Positions 25,754 to 35,153 of a stretch of DNA of 39,261 bases are shown piece after piece. The position numbers and the translations under genes were made by a program. Below the pieces are notes generated by a model. The model saw only the letters and a list, made by a program, of their open reading frames with translations. It had not been told where the DNA came from and did not search any database. Location of the stretch: contig NZ_PEIB01000042.1 in the NCBI RefSeq assembly GCF_004116385.1, forward strand, positions 1 through 39,261, in the 5' to 3' direction. How positions within the stretch are numbered: the stretch's first letter is position 1; every line of letters begins with the position of its first letter. This DNA comes from Veronia nyctiphanis. Its GTDB lineage: Bacteria > Pseudomonadota > Gammaproteobacteria > Enterobacterales > Vibrionaceae.

Positions 25754-26592
25754 GGTCCGGCTCTCCCTGCAATTAATGTCAGCGCGAGTAACGTGAGTAA
25801 CGTTGCAACAACAGGTTGGATTAGTGCCCAAGGTGCCTCTCGCCAATAAGGAAGCAACTTCACCATCATAGAACCCAGTTCAGGAGTAGGTGCCCTCACC
25901 CCGACAGAAACAAAACCAAGCGCAGCGATACCCATAACGACCGCAGCAAATGTAAGCGCAAAGGTGGTTGTCAGCACTGGCGCAAGCTCTGGCCAAAGGT
26001 GAGTTCGAAAAATATATAGCCTTCCAAAGCCCAATAATTTTGATGCCTCAACGGCTGGCGCGGCAAGTTGTGCCCTGACCGTGGCTCTGGTCAGCCTGAA
26101 AACTTCAATCCAAAGCGTCAGTGACAATCCGGCCCAGAATGCCAGAGGCTGATTGGGGAGAATTAAGCCTGCAATCAATACAATCAGCAGCGCGGGGATT
26201 GCCATCACCGAGTCAGCCAACAGAACAATCAGTCTGTCTATCCACCCTCCGCGCCAACTTGCCACAACCCCCAGAGTAACGCCGATAAAAGCGGTGGTCA
26301 TTAAGGTAGCAAATGCAATAGTCAACGATAAACGCAAGGCCGCCGAGAGGCGAGCAGACATTGAGCGTCCAAGATGGTCATAACCAAGGAGCACTTCTGA
26401 AGAGGGCGGCTGCAGCGTACTCAGCAGACTCTGGCTCGATGGGCTCACATCATTAAAGTGAGGCTCTGCAAAAGCAAAGACCAATACGATGGCCATAAGA
26501 ACCATGCCAAAGAAACGGCTATTCAATTTCACGCTGAAATGTCGGCTTTTGATTTGGCTTTGGTTTTCAAAATTTCTCACAGATGATGTCAT
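25750..26592 (-). CDS. Peptide/nickel-type ABC importer permease (DppC/NikC-like)
   Basis: A 280-residue inner-membrane permease with a basic N-terminal tail, TM1 at about 28-45, then the cytoplasm/periplasm pattern of DppC/NikC: PSSEVLLGYDHLGRSMSARL and an EAA-type loop (APAVEASKLLGFGRLYIFRT). About five or six hydrophobic segments are visible, ending ATLLTLLALTLIAGRAGP. It overlaps the upstream permease and the downstream ATPase by ATGA at both ends, indicating translational coupling in one operon. Confidence 0.9.
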   Translation of the reverse strand: MTSSVRNFENQSQIKSRHFSVKLNSRFFGMVLMAIVLVFAFAEPHFNDVSPSSQSLLSTLQPPSSEVLLGYDHLGRSMSARLSAALRLSLTIAFATLMTTAFIGVTLGVVASWRGGWIDRLIVLLADSVMAIPALLIVLIAGLILPNQPLAFWAGLSLTLWIEVFRLTRATVRAQLAAPAVEASKLLGFGRLYIFRTHLWPELAPVLTTTFALTFAAVVMGIAALGFVSVGVRAPTPELGSMMVKLLPYWREAPWALIQPVVATLLTLLALTLIAGRAGP

Positions 26593-27541
26593 TGAGAAGG
26601 AGCCCTCGGGTCAATCAGGCGGGTCGTAATATCGGCGATTGCGTTAACCAAAACAAAGGCTGACCCCATGACTAGCGCAGTCCCCTGTACCATTGGAACA
26701 TCTCGATGAAAAACAGCGTGAACCAGTGCATGCCCAATTCCGGGCCAGCCAAAAATGGTCTCAACCACCACCACGCCTTCCATCAAAGCAACAAACTGCG
26801 CCGCTATGAGTGTGATAAGAGGAACTGACACATGACGCAGGCCATGACGGATCATTACCTGATGTTCATTAAGCCCCTTCCAGCGCGCAAATTTCCACCA
26901 GTCTGAGTCTCGTGCCTGTACGACAGCCTCCCGAGTAATTCGCGTGGTGTTGGCCACGAGCACGAGGCGAGTGTGAGAGCCGGCAAAATGAAGTGCTCGG
27001 CATTGCCATATCCGGCGGCCGGGAGCAAACCCAAGCCGACTGAAACGACAACAATGAGGCCGAGACCCAATAAAAATTGCGGCGTAGATTTAAACAAAGC
27101 CGCCAGTATTAATGTTGCTTTATCTATTCGACTACCGGGATGTAACCCTGCCCATACACCCAATGGTGGGCCAATCAGAAGTGACAGTATGACTGCCACT
27201 CCCGCCAGCTGAGCGGTTGCCCCCAATTGATGCGATATCTCTGCCCATACAGTTTGGCCAGTGACGAGCGATTGACCGAGATTTCCTGTCGATAAGTCGG
27301 CCAACCATGCCATGAATGCTGCAGGGCCTGAGGGGTCTCCGACCTGAGCTCTTACTAATTCAACATTTTCTGCGTTAATGTTGTCATAGCCAAATCGCGC
27401 GCCAGCGATGCGAAAAAGCATATCACCGGGTAACGCCATCATCATTGCAAAACTTAACACTCCAACGAGAACGGTGACGACGACAGCCTGAGAAGCACGC
27501 CAGATGAGAGCGCTCATAATAGGTTTTGTTGATGGTCCCAC
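26589..27541 (-). pseudogene. Peptide/nickel-type ABC importer permease (DppB/NikB-like), one frameshift
   Basis: The first frame encodes TM1 (VVVTVLVGVLSFAMMMALPGD) through LLPAAGYGNAEHFILPALTLA. It then slips; the next frame continues VLVANTTRITREAVVQARDSDWWKFARWKGL, the EAA-type loop, and ends ITTRLIDPRAPSQ. A single missing C near 26965-26967 explains the break and gives ~309-317 residues. The start is either GTG 27541, directly after the binding-protein stop, or ATG 27517 (MSALIWRAS), which better fits the family's short N-terminus. Its stop overlaps the next permease start. Confidence 0.85.
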
Positions 27542-29022
27542 TTAGTGTGTCCAACGAATTTCAGACAAACCAATTGTGCGCTCAAAAGGATCAATCACCA
27601 CCCCAGACACCTTATCGGTAACCGCCATATTAAGTTGGTACCATGCAATCGGGAGGACAGGCAGCTCTTCATGCAGTGTGTTTACCAAATACTGACGAGT
27701 GCCATCTGGCGCAATGCCCGCCGCCAAGGCTTTAACCTTTTTAGCAAAGTTTTGGTTTTGCCAACCCATAGCTCCCCAATCACCACCGGGCGCATAATCT
27801 TGCAAGAGCGTGCCAACCGGATCAGGAACCAATGCAAAGTTTCGCGCGAACAGAGCAGTGGAGAGTTTACCGTTGTTGTGTTTGGCAGGTATCTCAGTGT
27901 AATTGGTTGAGTTAATCTTTGGTAACGCACCGACCGCTGAAAATTGTTGCTCCAACACGGCAGCGACAAGTGGAAGTTCCGGACGGTCTGGATAGGTCAG
28001 AATCTCTATCTCCATCACTTTTCCATCCCTTTCAAGGACACCTTGCGCGTTCACTTTCCAACCTGCTTTTGTCAAGTCAGCTTTCGCTTCTTCAGGGTTA
28101 TATGCAAGAGGCTCCAACGCATCGTTGTGCCATCCCGCCATGCCTTTGGGAAACATCTGTGTGGCACCTGTGTCGTAACGCAACACTGCTTTGGCAATGC
28201 CTGCACGGTCTATGGCTTTCGAAAGCGCTTTTCTCGTCGCTTTATCAAAGGTATTACCAGCATGAGAACACGAGGAATAGCGGTAGAGGTCACTCTAAGG
28301 TTGTCTATTGTTTTCTAACGCGTAAATGATGCAGGGTCCAAACTTAATGTCAGATCGGCATCACCGCTCTCAGCCATTAGTGCACGTGTTTCAGCGCGGC
28401 TGATACCATGGTAGGCCGCCTTGTTTATGGCTGCAGCTTTCCCCCAATAGTCATTGAAGCCTTGTACCGTCATTTTGATAGGGGGTGAAAACGCTGTTAC
28501 CTGGTAAGGACCCGTTCCTACAACATCAATAATGTTGCCGTCTTGCCCAATAGACTTTGGAGATATAATCGCCGAGCGGTATTCCACTAGCATGGCTGGT
28601 AACATTGAGAAAGGCTCAAGGAGTTCAATCGTTACTGTGTTGGCCTCGCCAGTAATCGATTTGACAGGCGTTCTCGCCAACAAGCCACCATTGTTTTTCG
28701 ACCAATTTAGAGACTGAGCAACTGTGTCTCCATTCATAACTTCGCCATCATGGAAACGCACATTGTCGCGCAGAGTAAAAGTCCACGTTAAATTTTCATC
28801 TGATACACTCCAACCACTCGCGAGCCCGGGGATCAAGGTACCATCTGCTTTTGCATCAATAAGGGTCTCTAAAACATCCATCTTGAGAAAAATGCTGCCA
28901 GAAGAAATGGGGTCTTTACCTTTTAGTTCAAAGGGTGAAACAACATCGAGAACGTCATCCTTGGCTTGAGCAGAGAGCGCAGTGACGCCCATCAAAAAGG
29001 CAAACGAAAGTGATCTGAACAT
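27542..29022 (-). pseudogene. Peptide/nickel/metallophore-type periplasmic binding protein (family 5), stop codon plus frameshift
   Basis: A ~493-residue solute-binding protein of the NikA/DppA class. The signal peptide is RSLSFAFLMGVTALSAQA. DVLETLIDAKADGTLIPGLA, TWTFTLRDNVRFHDGEVMNG and GTGPYQVTAF are hallmark blocks. After DLTLSLDPASFTR a TAG (28315-28317) interrupts the frame, which continues KTIDNLRVTSTAIPRVLMLV. One base is then missing near 28252-28256 before NTFDKATRKALSKAIDRAG. The end is normal (AWYQLNMAVTDKVSG...ERTIGLSEIRWTH). First gene of the operon, behind the Zur-like palindrome. The class also transports nickel or opine metallophores, so with a Zur-like site and a COG0523 neighbour a metal complex is a plausible ligand. 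Confidence 0.85.
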
Positions 29023-29128
29023 CTATTTCTCCTGATGATAAACGAGAGATGGCGAATGAAGCTGAAAGGAAAATACGCCATTGTGGGGTGGCTGAGAGAA
29101 AGGCAAAACGATTGAAATGCTTCCATGC

Positions 29129-29160
29129 ATGATTTGTTATGTTATAACATAACAAATCAT
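29129..29160 (-). promoter_or_regulatory. Perfect 32-bp palindrome, Zur-box-like operator
   Basis: ATGATTTGTTATGTTA is followed directly by its exact reverse complement. The core TGTTATGTTATAACATAACA shares the GTTAT/ATAAC half-sites of zinc-uptake-regulator boxes (enterobacterial type TGTTATANTATAACA) and closely resembles the form I recall from alphaproteobacteria. It lies 107 bases upstream of the binding-protein gene, within the promoter region. Zur binding is inferred. Confidence 0.65.
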
Positions 29161-29313
29161 AGTCAACATAAATTAAACACCGTGTAATACGCATAGCTAT
29201 CCCTGTAAGTAGCGTGCTATCTGGTGATTGTCTTAACTCGATAGTCATAACCGGAAAGAGCATTGGAATGAGGAAACATCAAAGAACTGGCTTTGTTTTT
29301 GGACGTGATAAAA

Positions 29314-29333
29314 AGGTAACCCGAAGGTTACCT
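29314..29333 (-). terminator. Bidirectional rho-independent terminator after galM
   Basis: AGGTAACC (29314-29321) and GGTTACCT (29326-29333) form a perfect stem. On the minus strand the loop is TTCG and TTTTTATC follows, 6 bases after the galM stop. On the plus strand ATTTTTT follows. Confidence 0.92.
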
Positions 29334-29338
29334 ATTTT

Positions 29339-30400
29339 TTAAAAGTCAAAGCTGAAGACAGTGCGGTGTTTGTATTCCTCACCCGCACGTAAAATGCCAT
29401 TACTCCTGCCCCATTCTGGATGATTTGGGCCATCAGGAAGGTACTGCGTTTCGAGACAAAGGCCTTGCGCCTTCACATACTCGCCACTCAATCCGGGCGT
29501 CCCCTCAAGGAAATTTCCGGTGTAAAGCTGTACAGCAGGCTTAGTCGTTCTAACCCGTAAAACCAAGTCACGTCCGGGTGACATGAGCTTGATAACGTCT
29601 TCCTCGCCATCGTTAAGCCCACGATCAAAGACAAAGGCATGGTCATATCCACCTGCGATCCTCTGGTCAGCGTCGACCAAAAAATCCTTTTCTATAGATT
29701 TTGTTCGTGTGAAATCGAACCCTGTACCTTTGACCGATTTTATCTCGCCAGTCGGGATGAGTTCGTTGTCCGTCGGCAAGTAATGCGATGCGAGAATTTT
29801 AAGGCTATGAGTCAGCACCGTCTGCCCTGAGTCCTCTCCCGCGAGATTAAAATAAGCATGGTTTGTCAGATTGACCGCAGTCGGCTGGGAACTGACAGCA
29901 AAATATTCCACATCTAATTGATTTTTATCAGTCAGTGTGTAGGTCACTCTGGCTTCAAGTTTACCGGGGAAACCTTGCTCGCGGTCTTCCGACGTGAGTG
30001 TGAATATAGCCTGATTAAAGCTATGGTATTCAATATTCCAGCGCCGACTATCAAAGCCAACCTCTCCACCGTGTAAGCTGTGTTTCCCGTTGTTGCGAGT
30101 AATTTGGTATTTGTGATCGTTAAGGGTGAAACGACCATCCCTTATTCTATTAGCGAAACGCCCAACCACTGCACCAAAGTAAGCGCTTTGCTTTTTAAAG
30201 GATTCCATGTCCGGTGATCGTAAGAGAACTTCTCGTTTCTCGCCGCCAACAGGAAGAATACAACTCAACCATGTCGCGCCAATATCCATAAACGAAGCGG
30301 TCATTCCATTTAAATTAGTCAGAGTAATAACTTCTGCTTTTTCTCCATCATAAAAGAGAACACCCCTGAGCGTTCCCGTAGATTTAAATCCGTCTAGCAT
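29339..30400 (-). CDS. galM: Galactose mutarotase (aldose 1-epimerase)
   Basis: A 353-residue cytoplasmic enzyme that interconverts beta- and alpha-galactose ahead of GalK. Family blocks: YFGAVVGRFANRI, KHSLHGGEVGFDSRRW, the catalytic His in AVNLTNHAYFNLAG, IAGGYDHAFVF and the catalytic Glu in LCLETQYLPDGPNHPEW. Length matches E. coli GalM (346). Last gene of galT-galK-galM, 16 bases after galK, with a strong terminator 6 bases past its stop. Confidence 0.95.
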   Translation of the reverse strand: MLDGFKSTGTLRGVLFYDGEKAEVITLTNLNGMTASFMDIGATWLSCILPVGGEKREVLLRSPDMESFKKQSAYFGAVVGRFANRIRDGRFTLNDHKYQITRNNGKHSLHGGEVGFDSRRWNIEYHSFNQAIFTLTSEDREQGFPGKLEARVTYTLTDKNQLDVEYFAVSSQPTAVNLTNHAYFNLAGEDSGQTVLTHSLKILASHYLPTDNELIPTGEIKSVKGTGFDFTRTKSIEKDFLVDADQRIAGGYDHAFVFDRGLNDGEEDVIKLMSPGRDLVLRVRTTKPAVQLYTGNFLEGTPGLSGEYVKAQGLCLETQYLPDGPNHPEWGRSNGILRAGEEYKHRTVFSFDF

Positions 30401-30416
30401 GCCTTCTCCTAATTAT

Positions 30417-31601
30417 TCAGACTCTGCACGCCCCCTTAGATGTATCACAAACGTAAAATTCGGGGGTCAGTCGAGTAATTTTTTTATAATGTTTTTGGAC
30501 GGCGTTTATTACGTTGTCGATAAGGTCATGAGGTAAAAGCGCAACCACGCAACCACAAAATCCTCCGCCAGTCATTCGAACCCCACCTCTCGTGCCGATA
30601 ACTCCTTTTGTCAGCGCGACCAATAGATCAATTTCACTCACGGTTATTTCAAAGTCATCACGCATAGATAGGTGAGACGCTTCCATCAACTCTGATAATG
30701 CACTCATATCTTCCTTAGACAGGGCTTTTACAGCTTCTAATGTGCGTTCATTCTCTGTGACAACATGTTTTGCTCGTTTGAAAATAAGAGGATCAAAACT
30801 TTGTTGATTGCGAATTAGAACTTCAGACGACAGTTCACAGAGTGTATTAACTCCACAATGGCGAGCAGCGGTTTCACATTGTTGGCGGCGTAAATTGTAT
30901 TCGCTGTCAACGAGCCCTCGCCTTTTGTTCGAATTGATAATCAGCACAGTTATGTTATCCGGCAATGCGACAGGTTGAATGTCCAGAGTCAGACAGTCGA
31001 TTAGTAGGCCATGCCCTTCACGCGCATTTGCTGACGCCATTTGATCCATAATTCCGCAGCTGCACCCTACAAATTCGTTCTCAGCTTTTTGGGATATTAA
31101 CGCGATTTGTTTTTGGCTCAGTGAGAGCCCATAGATTTCGCTGAAGGCGCGTGTAATTGCGACTTGCAGAGATGCAGAAGAGCTTAGACCAGCTCCCTTA
31201 GGAATATTTCCACCCACCACCAAATATACACCACCAAGTGCATATGCATACTTCATCAATATGACAACAACACCGCGTATGTAATTCACCCACATTTTAT
31301 CTTTATTAAAAGTAATTTCTTCCTGAAGACTGAACTGGTCACTGTCATTTTCGTAGTCTGCAGCAACGACACGCACTAAATCGTCATTTCGCTTTGCGAC
31401 GGCAACAACGGTCGCGAAGCTAATCGCGCAAGGCAGCACAAAGCCACCATTGTAGTCTGTGTGTTCACCAATTAAGTTCACTCGACCGGGAGCCTGAAAC
31501 AGATACTCATGAGCATATCCAAAGACACCTTCAAATACTGAGCCAACACGACCAAATAACTCAGTCAAATCGCCCTCGACTACAACGTTTCTGTTTTCCA
31601 T
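30417..31601 (-). CDS. galK: Galactokinase
   Basis: A 394-residue GHMP kinase that phosphorylates galactose at C1 using ATP. The galactose motif is GRVNLIGEHTDYNGGFVLP, the ATP-binding motif GAGLSSSASLQVA, the catalytic Asp is in CGIMDQMAS, and motif 3 is GVRMTGGGFCGCVVAL, where most family members have GGFGGC. Length is slightly above E. coli GalK (382) because of a longer N-terminus (ENRNVVVEGDLTELFGRV). The start lies one base after the galT stop (TGAGATG), so the genes are translationally coupled. Confidence 0.95.
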   Translation of the reverse strand: MENRNVVVEGDLTELFGRVGSVFEGVFGYAHEYLFQAPGRVNLIGEHTDYNGGFVLPCAISFATVVAVAKRNDDLVRVVAADYENDSDQFSLQEEITFNKDKMWVNYIRGVVVILMKYAYALGGVYLVVGGNIPKGAGLSSSASLQVAITRAFSEIYGLSLSQKQIALISQKAENEFVGCSCGIMDQMASANAREGHGLLIDCLTLDIQPVALPDNITVLIINSNKRRGLVDSEYNLRRQQCETAARHCGVNTLCELSSEVLIRNQQSFDPLIFKRAKHVVTENERTLEAVKALSKEDMSALSELMEASHLSMRDDFEITVSEIDLLVALTKGVIGTRGGVRMTGGGFCGCVVALLPHDLIDNVINAVQKHYKKITRLTPEFYVCDTSKGACRV

Positions 31602-31602
31602 C

Positions 31603-32656
<1,054 letters not shown>

Positions 32657-33060
32657 TCTTCGCTCTCCCCAAAAATTTGCGTTGAGTTGTAATCATTAGA
32701 GTTATTGAGCTGCCATCGCCATTTCTCACTCTTTAAGTTTTCGAGGAGTAAATCCAATATTCACACCACGATGCCCTTTATTTTTAGTCTCTGTGTAATA
32801 ACAACATGAGCATGATCGTTAAGCGACTCGAACCCTTCATAACTTCAGTGCCTGAATTAGTCAGGTTGTCGAAATTGTAGCCAGTAAAATCACATTCTGT
32901 TTATTGGCAATCTAAGAAACTATCTTGTTGTCTCAATCAATTAGGAAATCCGCCTGCCTTTTCGGTTTTCGAAATGGCATCCAAACAACCGAAGGAAATA
33001 TTTAATAAATATATAGAGCGACAAGGAGAGGAAAGAAAAGAAGGCAAAGCTAAGATAAAA
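32657..33060. other. Intergenic region upstream of galT
   Basis: About 400 bases. It should contain the gal operon promoter near its left end. A lone open frame on the plus strand (32974-33213) runs through a terminator and looks like chance. I identify no galactose-repressor operator with confidence. Confidence 0.45.
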
Positions 33061-33090
33061 CAATGTGCCCGTTTCACTTTGGGCACATTG
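33061..33090 (-). terminator. Rho-independent terminator after the small secreted protein
   Basis: CAATGTGCCC (33061-33070) and GGGCACATTG (33081-33090) form a perfect 10-bp stem with a 10-base loop. On the minus strand it is followed by TTTTATCTT, 9 bases past the stop at 33100. Confidence 0.9.
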
Positions 33091-33099
33091 GCGGGTTCA

Positions 33100-33339
33100 T
33101 TAATCAGGTTTTACAACACACGCAGGCACACAACGATACTCTTTTTCATACCATGTCGCCGTTTCCATCTTCCCTGTCCCCGGGTTATAGAAGGTTTTTG
33201 TTACTTTCACTAACGTCCAGTAACACTCTTCACATTTGGCACTTGGCTTAGAGAGTCGCTGCTCAGAGTTATCGGCAAGAGCAAAGTTAGTCGCAGACAG
33301 ACACATCACGGCAGACAAGGCCAACAGTAGTTTTTTCAT
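33100..33339 (-). CDS. Small secreted Cys-containing protein of unknown function (79 aa)
   Basis: A signal peptide covers about residues 1-22 (KKLLLALSAVMCLSATNFALA, cleaved before DNSEQ). The mature ~57 residues include AKCEECYWTLVKVTKTFYNP and a C-terminal YRCVPACVV. The four cysteines, arranged CxxC...CxxxC, could form two disulfides in the periplasm or bind metal. The aromatic-rich beta-like middle (YNPGTGKMETATWYEKEY) gives a compact look. It has its own terminator and is monocistronic. I do not recognise the family. Confidence 0.75.
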   Translation of the reverse strand: MKKLLLALSAVMCLSATNFALADNSEQRLSKPSAKCEECYWTLVKVTKTFYNPGTGKMETATWYEKEYRCVPACVVKPD

Positions 33340-33608
33340 TCCAAAACATCCATATTATTTCGTCAATAGCTTTTTAAATTCAATGCATTGATTAATGCAC
33401 GTAGAACGGTAGCATGCCTGCTTTTTTATGCAAAAAGGAAGAGCGGAGTATTGTTAGTCAGATGATTTATCTTTCGATAAGCTTCTAATGCGTTTAAAGG
33501 GGTTTCACGAAATCCCTTCAAGGATTGAATCGACGGCGCATTACTCGCACCGCCATCTTGAATATTTCATTTAATGCTTTGTTACCTGAAAGGTAGCGTT
33601 GAATTACC

Positions 33609-34355
33609 CTACCCTGCTTTGACCGCACTAAATCTTAAGCGAACATAATCAGCCATCCATTGGCCATCAACAAAGAGGATAGGCCTTACCATGGCTTCCA
33701 CCTGATTAAAAAATGATGATTTCTGCGCCTCAGAGAGATTGGTTGTAATCCCATTAGCAAACGTCTCAAGCCAACCACGAATACCCGCATTCAAAGGGGT
33801 TGGTCGTGGTATCAATTCGATAGAAGTGACTTTAAAGCCACCCTTTTCAAGTTTGGCTTTGTATTCGTCATCAGAAGGAAAATACCACGGGTTTGAAAAT
33901 ACGCCGAACTCAGGGTGGCGTTCAAACACAGTTTCCATTGCCTGAAGAATGACATTCACATTCCCTTTGCCCCCGAACTCAGCGACGAAGCGGCTCTTGG
34001 GCTTTAACGCTCTCGCTACTCCATCGATAACATCGTCTGCATCCTTCATCCAGTGCAAGGCAGCATTGGAGAAAACAGCGTCAAAGTCGTCGCAAAAGCT
34101 CAGCTTACTGCCATCCATCACCTCAGCACTTAAGCCACGGCTGGATGCTTTGCGTATCATGTCATCGCTATAATCAACGCCGTGAACGTCGACACCCTCC
34201 TGCGCCATTTTTAGTGTCAGCGTCCCGTCACCACATCCGAGATCCAACACTCTCTCACCCGCTTTGGGCTCCAGGAGTTTTAAAACCGGGAGGCCATAGT
34301 CGGCAACAAAGGATGCGTTTTTAATGTATTGCTGTGCTTTCCATGTCTGACTCAT
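33609..34355 (-). CDS. SAM-dependent class I methyltransferase (Tam-like)
   Basis: A 248-residue cytoplasmic methyltransferase. Motif I is VLDLGCGDGTLTLKMA, the acidic residue ending beta-2 is in VHGVDYSD, and motif IV region is FDAVFSNAALHWMKD followed by RALKPKSRFVAEFGGKG. The ALHW block and the later R-PTPL region are shared with trans-aconitate methyltransferase and related ubiE-like enzymes. I chose ATG 34355 (MSQTWKAQQY) because GAGGTAAT precedes it; the 18 upstream codons are unlikely to be translated. Substrate is unknown; no neighbouring gene suggests one. Confidence 0.85.
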   Translation of the reverse strand: MSQTWKAQQYIKNASFVADYGLPVLKLLEPKAGERVLDLGCGDGTLTLKMAQEGVDVHGVDYSDDMIRKASSRGLSAEVMDGSKLSFCDDFDAVFSNAALHWMKDADDVIDGVARALKPKSRFVAEFGGKGNVNVILQAMETVFERHPEFGVFSNPWYFPSDDEYKAKLEKGGFKVTSIELIPRPTPLNAGIRGWLETFANGITTNLSEAQKSSFFNQVEAMVRPILFVDGQWMADYVRLRFSAVKAG

Positions 34356-34667
34356 AATTATTACCTCCAGATTATTTAGGGGAAGGATGCTAGTAAAGCC
34401 TTTCAGCATCAGATAAGCGAAAAGGCGGTAAAATCAAACGTGCAGTTTCGATTTTTGGCTGTTTACTATTGCCTTGTGTTGGATACTCATCTCTTATCTG
34501 CATGACGCCTACTACTCGCTTATTCAGGCATTACAATGATGTTTAAAACAATCACTACCTTTGAAACTATCTGATTGATTAATAAGTATTAACAGGCTTT
34601 ATCTAATTCTGTGATCTTGATTGCGAGTTCGAGAAGGTAGACATGGGGATAGAGGAAGAACCTGCGT

Positions 34668-35153
34668 TTAGGGGAAAGAAAAAAGGCGGTGACACTGCAC
34701 CACCTGTTCGTTATTTTTGAATTTATCGAGCTGTTTTAGGTTGTTCTTAACTTCGATTTCAGCCGATAAAACGCCGGGTTGTTGCCGGACCCATACAAGT
34801 TTTGAGGCAAGTTCTGTCTCTGGCGGGAACTTCAGCAACCAGAAGCCTGCGGCAATATTCACTTTCTTCATCAGCGGGTCATCAAATGTCAGGGCTGATT
34901 TTTCTGAAGATTCAATAATCAGGTTTCCTGTGACTTCCCCTTTGATATTAAGCGCGCGGTTTATCACCTGTCGACCAGCATGCAAACCCGTTTGCGACGC
35001 AAAGGCAAACTGCGAATAGACTGCCACGTCAGATGTATCCACTAAGTCATACTTCATACCTCCACTCACCACACTTTCAGTGCCCTGACTAGCAAATGTG
35101 CTCGCGGAACTTAAAGCAATGAAAACAACGACGGGTAAATGACCTAATTTCAT
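34668..35153 (-). CDS. Secreted chaperone-like partner of the S8 protease (ORF2-like)
   Basis: A 161-residue protein with a signal peptide (KLGHLPVVVFIALSSASTFA). Its ATG overlaps the stop of the kexin-like protease gene by four bases, so the two are coupled. A C-terminal block, ASKLVWVRQQPGVLSAEIEV, has the pattern of a subtilase prodomain (helix, then PGV-x-x-AE). In Aeromonas sobria the kexin-like protease ASP needs a separately encoded ORF2 chaperone from the gene directly downstream; this gene matches in position, size and secretion. Function as external chaperone/inhibitor is therefore a good inference, though sequence homology to ORF2 was not computed. Confidence 0.72.
   Translation of the reverse strand: MKLGHLPVVVFIALSSASTFASQGTESVVSGGMKYDLVDTSDVAVYSQFAFASQTGLHAGRQVINRALNIKGEVTGNLIIESSEKSALTFDDPLMKKVNIAAGFWLLKFPPETELASKLVWVRQQPGVLSAEIEVKNNLKQLDKFKNNEQVVQCHRLFSFP

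Noticed and set aside
29129-29160. NikR operator for the nickel-type importer
   Set aside because: The NikR pattern GTATGA-N16-TCATAC is absent; the palindrome fits Zur-type half-sites better.
32974-33213. Plus-strand frame crossing the terminator at 33061-33090
   Set aside because: Reads through a perfect hairpin and antisense to the small secreted protein gene.
33497-33518. Hairpin AAGGGGTTTC/GAAATCCCTT as methyltransferase terminator
   Set aside because: It lies about 90 bases past the stop, has a two-base loop and no T-run, so I could not support a role.
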